Origin: Planctomycetaceae bacterium
GTDB lineage: Bacteria; Planctomycetota; Planctomycetia; Pirellulales; PALSA-1355
Assembly: GCA_003153375.1 (NCBI GenBank)
Contig: PLYM01000212.1
Span: 1-64,000, forward strand
Reading direction: 5' to 3'
Length of the DNA stretch: 64,000 nt
This document shows positions 47,316 to 55,001 of this stretch, one piece after another. The translations under genes were made by a program, and so were the position numbers. The notes under the pieces were generated by a model that ran no database searches, was not told where the DNA came from, and worked only from the letters and a program-made list of their open reading frames with translations. Each line of letters opens with the position of its first letter. Position 1 is the first letter of the stretch.

Positions 47316-47864
47316 TCATCGCTCGGCGACCACGCGCTGCATCCGTCCCCGATAGTGTTCCAGCGGCGGCACGTCCATCCCCGGCACTTTGGCCAGGTCG
47401 TCCCAGCGGCGGAGGTCGACGGCCTGGCGATACCAGGGGTTGCGCTGGAACTCGGCAATTTCGGTCGCGTCGAACGGGCCGCCTTGCAGTTCGAGACTCT
47501 GCACCGAGGCGGGCGAGAGCTGGCCGAGGTATTCCTGATCGGTGGCACACAGATAACGCTTGGCAGAGACGTGCAGCCGCACTGGCTCGGTGACTTCTGG
47601 GCCGCAGTAACGGTTGAGCCAGGCCTGGCCGAGCTGTTCGTGACGGGTGTCAATGCCGTGGTCGGCGGCGTCTTCGTCGTGCTTGGTGATCAGGTGGCCG
47701 ATGTCGTGCAACAAGGCCGCCACGACCAGCGCGTCGTCCGCGCCCGACTGCTCGGCGTGATAGGCGGCCTGCAAGGCGTGCTCGAGTTGCGAGACCGGCT
47801 CGCCGACATAAGCGGCGTGGCCTTTGACGGCGAACAGGTTGCAGATCTCGTCGACGACGGTCAT
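47316..47864 (-). CDS. PhnZ-like HD-domain oxygenase (phosphonate degradation-associated HDIG protein)
   Basis: A 182-residue cytoplasmic mixed-valence di-iron HD enzyme. PhnZ cleaves 2-amino-1-hydroxyethylphosphonate to glycine and phosphate. Diagnostic features fit well: Y19-V-G-E22-P, matching the Tyr24/Glu27 gate of PhnZ; His29 in QLEH; the HD pair His53-Asp54 in ALLHDIGHL; then His75 (TRHEQLG) and His98 (RLHVSAKRYL), with Asp132 (PFDATE) as the likely last ligand. The usual partner PhnY (an Fe/2-oxoglutarate dioxygenase) is not in the window. The start overlaps the upstream transporter stop (ATGA), indicating coupling. Confidence 0.85.
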   Translation of the reverse strand: MTVVDEICNLFAVKGHAAYVGEPVSQLEHALQAAYHAEQSGADDALVVAALLHDIGHLITKHDEDAADHGIDTRHEQLGQAWLNRYCGPEVTEPVRLHVSAKRYLCATDQEYLGQLSPASVQSLELQGGPFDATEIAEFQRNPWYRQAVDLRRWDDLAKVPGMDVPPLEHYRGRMQRVVAER

Positions 47865-49189
47865 GTTGCCCGTTTGCGTTGAAGCCAGAAATAAACCACG
47901 GCCGCGGCGCTGGGCAGCAGGGCGACGGCCGCCAGCGCTTGAAACGCCCCGTGCCAGCCGTACTTCACGCTCAGCCGGGCCACGCTATCGCCCGCGGCCA
48001 TCGCTCCAAGATACCCGACGCCGTCGATAATTCCACAGGCGGTTGCGCCCCCCTGCTTTCCGCCCAAGTCGAGCGAAATCGCTCCGGCCAGGTAAGAGTA
48101 TGGCCCCAGCATCAAGAAGCCGGTGAGGCCCACCAGCCACACCGGCGCCAGCGAATCGGCGGCGAAATCGGCCGTTCCGAGGATCGACAACACGCCGGCC
48201 GTTAGCAGGCACCCGGCCACGATCACCGCCGCCCGCCCCAACTTGCCAAGCCGATCGCCGAGCCAGCCGGCCACGAGCACCGAGGCCCCTCCGGACAGGG
48301 GAAACCAGGCGCTATGCCCGGCAGCTTGGGCGCTCGAGGCGTTGATCGTATCGGCGAAATAGGCCGGCGACCAGGTGCCGAACGTCTCGCGCAACAGCGT
48401 CAGTCCCAGCGACAGCAGGCACACGACGATGAACTGCGGACTGGTGAGCAGCGGCCGCAATAAGCTTGCCAGCGTCGCGGGCCGCGCATCACCGCCTTCC
48501 GAGCCATAGACGCTTAGCGGGCTGGCCGCGGGTTCGCTCAGGCCGATGGCCACGGGTGATTCGCGCAGCCAGAGCCAGTTGAGGGCAAAGAATGCGAACA
48601 GCACCCCCGCCGCGGTGAAGAACACTTCGCGCCAGCCGAACCCCCACCCGAGCAACAGGCCCATGAACCAGCGGGCCGCGGCGTCGCCAAACAGGTAGCT
48701 GAGGCTGATCACGCCCATGGCGGTGCCGTAGCTCGAAAAGGCAAACCACTTACCCGTGATTTTGACCATGCCCGTCCAGCAGAGCGATTGCACCACGCGG
48801 TTGCCCGCCCAGGCCAGGCTGAACAGCGGCAGCGTGCCTCTGCAGGCGAACCACAGGGTGAACAGCACCGAGCCCAGCATGCCACCGAGGATGTTGCGCC
48901 GGCCGCCCAGAAAGTCGGCCAGGCTGCCCGTGACGAACTTGCCCAGGGCATAAGCGAGGGTGCCGATCGTGGCGATCGTGCCCAGATGAATTCGAGCGGC
49001 CTCGGGCTGATAGCCTTGCTCGACCAAGGAGTCGGCAATCAGGTTGAGCGTGACCGAAAAATTCGAGCGGCACAGATAGCAGCCGGTGTAGCCGACCACC
49101 ATCAAGGCGAGCGTCACGATCTGCCAATGCAAGAGCCTTGATCGCGAGAGAGGCGATGGGTCGGGTTGCGAGCGAGTGGGCACGGTCAT
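47861..49189 (-). CDS. MFS transporter of the organophosphate:phosphate antiporter type
   Basis: A 442-residue membrane protein with about 12 spans. The N-terminal VVGYTGCYLCRSNFSVTLN closely parallels the GYaxYYLxRkNFS signature of GlpT/UhpT-type (OPA) transporters. KFVTGSLADFLGGRRN is the loop 2-3 MFS motif. In this context it probably imports an aminoethylphosphonate or related compound for the HD enzyme, with which it overlaps by 4 bp. The start at 49189 (MTVPTRSQPD) was chosen over 49213; neither has a strong ribosome site. It is oppositely oriented to the oxidoreductase/HAD/sialidase genes. Confidence 0.85.
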   Translation of the reverse strand: MTVPTRSQPDPSPLSRSRLLHWQIVTLALMVVGYTGCYLCRSNFSVTLNLIADSLVEQGYQPEAARIHLGTIATIGTLAYALGKFVTGSLADFLGGRRNILGGMLGSVLFTLWFACRGTLPLFSLAWAGNRVVQSLCWTGMVKITGKWFAFSSYGTAMGVISLSYLFGDAAARWFMGLLLGWGFGWREVFFTAAGVLFAFFALNWLWLRESPVAIGLSEPAASPLSVYGSEGGDARPATLASLLRPLLTSPQFIVVCLLSLGLTLLRETFGTWSPAYFADTINASSAQAAGHSAWFPLSGGASVLVAGWLGDRLGKLGRAAVIVAGCLLTAGVLSILGTADFAADSLAPVWLVGLTGFLMLGPYSYLAGAISLDLGGKQGGATACGIIDGVGYLGAMAAGDSVARLSVKYGWHGAFQALAAVALLPSAAAVVYFWLQRKRAT

Positions 49190-49230
49190 TTCAACTCGCG
49201 CGATGGCGCGCACGTTCGGCTGGCGCGCGG

Positions 49231-51342
49231 TTAACCGGGATGCTCGAGCGTGGCCGCCGACAGATTGATCTGTTTCGTCACCTCGCCATTGCCGCCGTCA
49301 GCGCCCACGGCCGAGTAGGCATCCCACCAGCGCTGCGCGTCCTTCGGAGTCCAGGGGACGAGCGGCGCGCACTGGCCGAGTCCCGCGGCCAGCTCGGCGG
49401 CGCTGCGTGGGCGATCGGCTGGCGATTTGGCCAGACAGGACATGATCAGCTGTTCGAGTTGCGGGCTGACCGGCTGATTCGTGCGTTCGGCGAGTGCGGC
49501 GGGCTGGCTGCCCAGGTGGTGTCGGATGATGTCGAGCACGCTGACCGCCTCGAACACGGCCCGACCGGTGAGCAGGAAGTACGCGACGCCGCCCAGCGAA
49601 TAGAGGTCGCTGCGGTAGTCGGCCCGATTCGGATCCTCGATACTCTCGGGCGACATGTACAAGGGCGTGCCGGTAATCGAGTCGGCGGCCGTCAGCACGC
49701 GCTGCTTCTGCGAGTCGATGGCCTTGACCAGTCCGAAGTCGAGCAGCTTGACATAGTCGCACACGCCGCCGAGCCGAGTGAGCATGATGTTGGCGGGCTT
49801 GATGTCGCGATGAATCAGATTGTGCGAATGCGCTTCGACCAGCGATCCGCAGACCTGCTGCATGATTTGAATCACGCGGCCGTCGGGTTGCGGTCCAAAG
49901 CAATCGACCAGGAGTTGCAACGACAGGCCGTCGAGATATTCCATGGCGTAGTAGAACACGCCTTCCTCGGTGCGGCCGTAGTCGTAGATCGTGATCGTGT
50001 TGGGGTGATTGAGCTGGCTGGTCATTTGCACTTCGCGTTCGAAGCGCTCGATGGCCACGTCCGTGGTTTTCGAGGGCTCGAGCAACTTGATGGCCGTGGG
50101 CCGGCGCAGCATGGCATGGCGGCCTCGATAGACCGAGCCCATGCCCCCCTCGCCGATCTTTTCTTCCAGGGCATATTGGCCGAGTTTGCCCGCGGCAATC
50201 ACCGCGTCGCGCATCCGCCGTTCCAGCCGGCGGGCCAGGAGCGTCAAGGCCAGCAGCGCCAGAGCGGCCACCGAAAGCAGCGCAAAGAGCGACCAGAAGA
50301 TCGTGCGCAGAATATTCAACAAGCCGAAGGCCTCGGCCTTGTCCATCTCGGTCACCACGCCAAAACCGTAATCGGGCAGCCAGGTCCAGGCTCCCACGGT
50401 CGGCACACCGCGATAGTCGCGATAGCCCTGGACATTGACGCCATCCTCGCCAGCCACGGCCAGCCTGGCCATGTCAGTCAGCGGCTGCTCGCTGCGCCGC
50501 AGTGGTGAGCCAACGCCCTTGGTCAAATCGATTTGCGGATCGCGAATCTCGACGGTCAACTCCGAGCGGGCTGTCGGCTTGTCGGGCAACAGGCCGATTT
50601 GCTTCAACTGGTCATCGAATCGGCTGCGCGTGAGCATCAGGCCCTTTTGATCGAAGGCATAGGTCTCGCCGGTTGCTCCGGGCCGGGCGACGTTCAGGAT
50701 GCTGGTGAAATCTTGATCGGGACGAATGCGAAGTCCCAATACTGCGATGGCGGCGCCGTTGTCGTCGCGCACCGGGGCGGCGGCAAACATGGTGGGAACC
50801 CCGCTGGTCACGTTGCCCCATTCGTCATTCACAGCCGCGATCGAAGGAAATGGCTTGGACACCAACGCCCGGCCCGAAAGCACGGTCTCGACGAAGTCCA
50901 TGTAGCCGGGGAGCGATTTCTGGCCCACCAGGGTATCGTTCTTCGAAGCCAGGATCCGTGTCTCGCGATCGATGACGACAAAGCCGGCGTAGTGATGCGC
51001 CTCGATCCACGGGCTGAGCGCGGTTTTCAACTCGCCAGTGGCCGGTGTGCTGAGCAGGTCGGCTGCGCTGGTCTTACCCTCCTGGGCGTCGCGCACCAGT
51101 TTGATCACGGTCTGGCGAACCTGTGATTCGTCGGCGGCGGTGGTGGCCGTGGCTGTCTGCGATGCGAGCCAGAGTCGCAGCGCCGTGACGTCGGCCTGCA
51201 ACAGAGTTTGCAACTCGCTTTCGGTCTGGTTGCGAATGGCCTGTTCCATCCGCGCGCGGACCCAGGTGCCGGCGAAGATGAGCAGAATGAGGGCCACGAC
51301 CGGTCCGACCCAGACATTGCGGCGGATGAACCCGCGCGACAT
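49231..51342 (-). CDS. Receptor-like Ser/Thr protein kinase with extracytoplasmic dCache sensor
   Basis: About 703 residues. An N-terminal span (VWVGPVVALILLIFAGTW) is followed by a long extracytoplasmic sensor (about 30-320) with Cache-type strands: HHYAGFVVIDRETRILAS, PVRDDNGAAIAVLGLRI, GETYAFDQKGLMLTRSRF. A second span is near 335-360 (IFWSLFALLSVAALALLALTLL). The cytoplasmic kinase domain has GEGGMGSVYRG, the Lys in TAIKLL, HRDIKPANIML, LDFGLVK, GTPLYMSPE and RSDLYSLGGVAYFLLTGR, so it appears active. The kinase follows the sensor, the reverse of PknB order. The start is uncertain: the frame extends to 51537 without protein-like sequence, and ATG 51342 has AAGG upstream. Confidence 0.85.
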   Translation of the reverse strand: MSRGFIRRNVWVGPVVALILLIFAGTWVRARMEQAIRNQTESELQTLLQADVTALRLWLASQTATATTAADESQVRQTVIKLVRDAQEGKTSAADLLSTPATGELKTALSPWIEAHHYAGFVVIDRETRILASKNDTLVGQKSLPGYMDFVETVLSGRALVSKPFPSIAAVNDEWGNVTSGVPTMFAAAPVRDDNGAAIAVLGLRIRPDQDFTSILNVARPGATGETYAFDQKGLMLTRSRFDDQLKQIGLLPDKPTARSELTVEIRDPQIDLTKGVGSPLRRSEQPLTDMARLAVAGEDGVNVQGYRDYRGVPTVGAWTWLPDYGFGVVTEMDKAEAFGLLNILRTIFWSLFALLSVAALALLALTLLARRLERRMRDAVIAAGKLGQYALEEKIGEGGMGSVYRGRHAMLRRPTAIKLLEPSKTTDVAIERFEREVQMTSQLNHPNTITIYDYGRTEEGVFYYAMEYLDGLSLQLLVDCFGPQPDGRVIQIMQQVCGSLVEAHSHNLIHRDIKPANIMLTRLGGVCDYVKLLDFGLVKAIDSQKQRVLTAADSITGTPLYMSPESIEDPNRADYRSDLYSLGGVAYFLLTGRAVFEAVSVLDIIRHHLGSQPAALAERTNQPVSPQLEQLIMSCLAKSPADRPRSAAELAAGLGQCAPLVPWTPKDAQRWWDAYSAVGADGGNGEVTKQINLSAATLEHPG

Positions 51343-51651
51343 CGACAGCCGGCCTTTGCGGCCGAGCACGGAGCGCAGCATCTGGACCGAAGTCAGCCGC
51401 GCACTCGATTTAGAGAGCCCTGGTTCGACCAAATTGTCCCCCACTTGCGGCCGGGCAGCCTTGCCCACCGTCGGCCCGCGACCGCGTGCACGATCCGATC
51501 TGCATCCATGGCTCAGCCTAGCGACGCACCGCCGCATTCACAAGACAAGTCGGCGATTGTGAGCCGCGTGTAAAGTGTGCTGGAATTAGGCGGGGAAATT
51601 CGACATACTGTTTGATTCCCCAGTCCTCGTTCCTTGCCATCATCCTGCCCC

Positions 51652-53535
51652 ATGACGAACGTTCCCGCCGCAGGCCCCTTGGCCGGTACCGCGTTACCTT
51701 GCTACGTATTCGACTCGCATCAGGTTCTGGCCCGTTATGTGGCCCAGATGATTGCCGGCGTGATTCGCGAGCGGCAAGCGCAGGGACAAAAGGCCGTCTT
51801 GGGCCTGCCGACCGGCAGCACCCCGGTGGGCATCTATCGCGAGCTGATCCGATTGCACCAGGAGGAAGCGCTCGACTTCTCGAATGTGGTCACCTTCAAT
51901 CTCGACGAATACCTAGGGCTGGGCCCCGACCGGTTGCAAAGCTATCGCCGCTGGATGCGCGAGCACCTGTTCAAGTTCTTGAACATTCGGCCGGAAAATG
52001 TGTATATCCCCGACGGCCTGACCCCGCCTGAGCGGCTCGAAGCTTATTGCCGCGAATATGAGGCCGCGATCGAGGACGCAGGTGGCATCGACATTCAATT
52101 GCTGGGCATTGGTCGCAATGGGCACATCGGCTTCAACGAACCGTTCAGCGCTCCGAATTGCCGCACGCGCGTGGCCACGCTCGACCCGCTGACGCGGCGC
52201 GACGCCGCCAGCGATTTCTTCAGCGAAGAGAATGTGCCGATGCAAGCGATCACGATGGGGCTGGGCACGATTTTCGACGCCCGCAAGATCGTGCTGATTG
52301 CCCTCGGCGAACACAAGGCCGGAATCATTCGCGAGACGGCCGAGGGCGAAGCCTCGCCGCGCGTGCCTGCTTGCTACCTGCGGCAACATCCCGATGCGGT
52401 GCTGTTGGTCGATTCGGCGGCCGCCGGCAAGTTGACGGCTGTGACCACGCCGTGGCTGCTGGGCAAAATCGAATGGACCGACGCCTTGGTGAAGCGGGCC
52501 CTGTTGTGGCTCAGTGAAAAGTCCGGCAAGGCGCTACTGAAACTCGATGACGATGACTTTCGTCAGCATGGCCTGCACCAGTTGCTGCGGCACCATGGCC
52601 CGGCCCAGAGCGTGGCGCATCGCGTGTTTCGCTGGATGATGGACACGATTGAATATCACCCGGCCGGACGCGAAGCGAAGAAGGTGATTTGCTTCAGTCC
52701 ACATCCGGATGATGACGTGATCAGCATGGGCGGCACGTTGATCCGGCTGGTCGAAGACAAGCACGAGGTTCACGTGGCCTATATGACCAGCGGCAACATT
52801 GCCGTGTTTGATCATGACGCCCGGCAAGTGGCCGACCTGGTGAAGGAGTTCAATCGGCTGTTCGGCATCGACGAGATCAAGTCGCGACAGTTGGAAGAAC
52901 GCGTTGGCCACGCACTGGCCAAGAAGGGCCCCGGCGAAAGCGACGCGCAGGAAGTGCTGCTGATCAAGTCCTTGATCCGCTGGAGCGAGGCCAAGGCTGG
53001 AGCCATCGTGGCCGGCTGTCGCGAGGAGCATCTGCACTTTCTCGACCTGCCGTTCTATCGCACCGGCACGATTGCCAAGAAGCCGCTCACCGAGGAAGAC
53101 ATTACGATCGTGCGGACCCTGATCGAACGCGTCGGGCCCTCACAGATCTACGTGGCCGGCGATCTCTCGGATCCGCACGGCACGCACCGCGTCTGTGCCG
53201 AGGCGATCTTTCGGGCGGTGAACGCCCTCGAGCGCGACACCGGCAGCCGGCCCGAAGTGCTGCTCTATCGCGGCGCCTGGCAGGAATGGGCCCCGCACGA
53301 AATCGAAATCGCCGTGCCCTTGAGCCCACACGATCTGGAACTCAAACGGGCCGCGATCTTTCGCCACGAGTCGCAAAAAGACTCAGCCCTATTCCCCGGC
53401 CCCGACGACCCCCGCGAATTCTGGCAGCGGGCCGAAGACCGCAACCGCCACACCGCGGCGGTCTACAACCAATTCGGCCTGCCGGAATATTTTGCGATGG
53501 AGGGTTTTGTGCGGTGGAATGGGTTGCCGTTGTGA
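51652..53535 (+). CDS. Glucosamine-6-phosphate deaminase fused to a PIG-L/LmbE deacetylase
   Basis: A 627-residue bifunctional-looking protein. The N-terminal half (about 15-270) is NagB-like: LGLPTGSTPVGIY, FNLDEYLGL (catalytic base) and GIGRNGHIGFNEP. It converts glucosamine-6-phosphate to fructose-6-phosphate and ammonia. The C-terminal half (about 340-600) is a zinc PIG-L/LmbE de-N-acetylase: CFSPHPDDDVISMGGTLIRL and DPHGTHRVC. Together they could deacetylate and then deaminate N-acetylglucosamine derivatives. Such fusions are known in Bacteroidetes and planctomycetes. The ATG at 51652 begins MTNVPAAGP; no good ribosome site is seen. Confidence 0.9.
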   Translation: MTNVPAAGPLAGTALPCYVFDSHQVLARYVAQMIAGVIRERQAQGQKAVLGLPTGSTPVGIYRELIRLHQEEALDFSNVVTFNLDEYLGLGPDRLQSYRRWMREHLFKFLNIRPENVYIPDGLTPPERLEAYCREYEAAIEDAGGIDIQLLGIGRNGHIGFNEPFSAPNCRTRVATLDPLTRRDAASDFFSEENVPMQAITMGLGTIFDARKIVLIALGEHKAGIIRETAEGEASPRVPACYLRQHPDAVLLVDSAAAGKLTAVTTPWLLGKIEWTDALVKRALLWLSEKSGKALLKLDDDDFRQHGLHQLLRHHGPAQSVAHRVFRWMMDTIEYHPAGREAKKVICFSPHPDDDVISMGGTLIRLVEDKHEVHVAYMTSGNIAVFDHDARQVADLVKEFNRLFGIDEIKSRQLEERVGHALAKKGPGESDAQEVLLIKSLIRWSEAKAGAIVAGCREEHLHFLDLPFYRTGTIAKKPLTEEDITIVRTLIERVGPSQIYVAGDLSDPHGTHRVCAEAIFRAVNALERDTGSRPEVLLYRGAWQEWAPHEIEIAVPLSPHDLELKRAAIFRHESQKDSALFPGPDDPREFWQRAEDRNRHTAAVYNQFGLPEYFAMEGFVRWNGLPL

Positions 53536-53549
53536 GACGAGGTCGGTTG

Positions 53550-54092
53550 TTAGAGGCGAAGGCCCAGCAAATCCTTGACAAACCGACTGAGATGGTGAAG
53601 AAAACTCTCATCGGCGGGTGCGGCGATTGAATCGGCTGGTAGAGTTTCGTCGATTCCTAGCCCGAGAGTGTTTAGGACTTCTTCGCGCACGCGGTCGATG
53701 TTGAGACCGCGGTTCTCAAGTACATGGAATGCGATGCCTTCTTTCTCCCCTAAAAGTCCCAACAAGATGTGCTCGCTGCCGATATAGCTGTGTCGCATGT
53801 TGCGGGCTTCTTCCAGCGAGTGCTCGATAACTTTTTTCGACTGCGGGGTTTGGGGAATCTTGTTCGACGTCACCGGGTCTCGTCCGGATCGCATGAGTTT
53901 CTCGACGTCGAGGCGGATTGTTCGCGAGTCAACGTCCAGGTTTCTTAGCACCTTGACCGCGACACCGCCCCTCACTTTCAGCAGGCCGAGCAGCAAGTGC
54001 TCCGTCCCGACGTATTCATGATTGAATCGCCGGGCCTCCTGCCAGGTCAATTCGATCGCTTTTCGGGCTCGGTCTGTAAATCGCTCGTACAC
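53550..54092 (-). CDS. Stand-alone Clp N-terminal domain protein (ClpC-N like)
   Basis: A 180-residue protein that is the duplicated N-domain of ClpC without the AAA+ rings. Repeat 1 is at about 1-70 (RFTDRARKAIELTWQEARRFNHEYVGTEHLLLGLL is its hallmark, in two parts) and repeat 2 at about 80-150 (ARNMRHSYIGSEHILLGLL). A short tail follows. It could act as an adaptor or decoy for the ClpC/P protease, which is inferred. It uses a GTG start (VYERFTDR as coded). It is divergent from lexA; the 233-bp space contains a candidate LexA site, so SOS control is possible. Confidence 0.85.
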   Translation of the reverse strand: MYERFTDRARKAIELTWQEARRFNHEYVGTEHLLLGLLKVRGGVAVKVLRNLDVDSRTIRLDVEKLMRSGRDPVTSNKIPQTPQSKKVIEHSLEEARNMRHSYIGSEHILLGLLGEKEGIAFHVLENRGLNIDRVREEVLNTLGLGIDETLPADSIAAPADESFLHHLSRFVKDLLGLRL

Positions 54093-54239
54093 GGCAGCTC
54101 GCTCTTGCTAGATGGGCATGGGTTCGCGACCAGCGAACCCAACACAACTCATCGTAACGAAATCTTCCGCCAAACCCACGAAGCGGCCAGAGAAGCACAA
54201 CAGCGCGATTGCTCTGCCAGCAATTTTCGGGCCCTGCGG

Positions 54240-54280
54240 TGTACAAACGCTATTGCTTATGTACAGGCGTATATTATAGT
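54240..54280 (+). promoter_or_regulatory. Candidate lexA promoter with a paired TGTACA element
   Basis: TGTACA occurs at 54240-54245 and again at 54260-54265, exactly 20 bp apart; each hexamer is itself palindromic. They flank a promoter: TTGCTT (54253-54258), a 16-base spacer, TATAGT (54275-54280), about 45 bp before the lexA ATG. The position and two-turn-like spacing suit autoregulation by LexA, but the site is not a known SOS box that I can name for this phylum. Confidence 0.5.
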
Positions 54281-54325
54281 GGAGGGCGGGTAGGATCCCT
54301 CAACCGATAGGATGCCAGCAAGATC

Positions 54326-54928
54326 ATGTCACAGTTCGACCAACTGACCGAGCGTCAGAAGGACGTGTACGACTTTATTCGCGACAAGATTCGCAACCGT
54401 GGCTATGGGCCCACGGTGCGGGAGATCGGCGAGAATTTTCAGATCAGCTCGCCCAACGGCGTGATGTGCCATCTGAAGGCCCTGGAGAAAAAGGGGCTGA
54501 TCACCCGCGAGCCGAACATGTCGCGGGCCATTCAATTGTCGACCGAACCGGCCGAATTGCGGGGTCTGCCGCTGGCCGGACGCATCGCTGCCGGCGTGCT
54601 GCACGAGGCGATCGAGCAGGATGAACGCGTCGACTTCGACGCCATGTTCAGCCAAAAGAACCTGTTCGTGCTCAAAGTGGCTGGCGATTCGATGATCGAC
54701 GCCCAGATTGCCGATGGCGACTACGTCGTGGTTCGCAAGCAGCGCACGGCCCGCGATGGCCAAATTGCGGTGGTGCAAACCGACGAGGGCGAGGCCACGC
54801 TGAAACGCTTCTATCTGGAGCGAAACCGCATTCGGTTGGAACCGGCCAACTCGATGATGAAGCCGATCTACGTGAAAAGTGCTAAGATCCTGGGCGTGGT
54901 CGTGGGCGTGGTGCGCAAGGTCGACTAA
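54326..54928 (+). CDS. lexA: SOS-response repressor LexA
   Basis: A 200-residue dimeric repressor with autoproteolysis on RecA activation. The N-terminal winged HTH (about 1-70) holds LTERQKDVYDFIRD, YGPTVREIG and SPNGVMCHLKALEKKGLI. The cleavage site is Ala89-Gly90 in RIAAGVLHE. Catalytic Ser122 lies in VAGDSMID and Lys160 in EATLKRFYL, 38 residues apart, close to the Ser119/Lys156 pair of E. coli. It is complete and probably active. It is divergent from the Clp N-domain gene. A paired TGTACA element overlaps the upstream promoter. Confidence 0.95.
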   Translation: MSQFDQLTERQKDVYDFIRDKIRNRGYGPTVREIGENFQISSPNGVMCHLKALEKKGLITREPNMSRAIQLSTEPAELRGLPLAGRIAAGVLHEAIEQDERVDFDAMFSQKNLFVLKVAGDSMIDAQIADGDYVVVRKQRTARDGQIAVVQTDEGEATLKRFYLERNRIRLEPANSMMKPIYVKSAKILGVVVGVVRKVD

Positions 54929-55001
54929 GTCCCACGGCTGCCAATCGCAGGGCCGAAGGCCTCACGGCTGTACGACTTACGGCGGGCCGATTGGCGATCG
55001 C

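Noticed and set aside
49138-50508. 456-codon open frame on the plus strand
   Set aside because: Antisense to the receptor kinase, whose kinase motifs are unmistakable.
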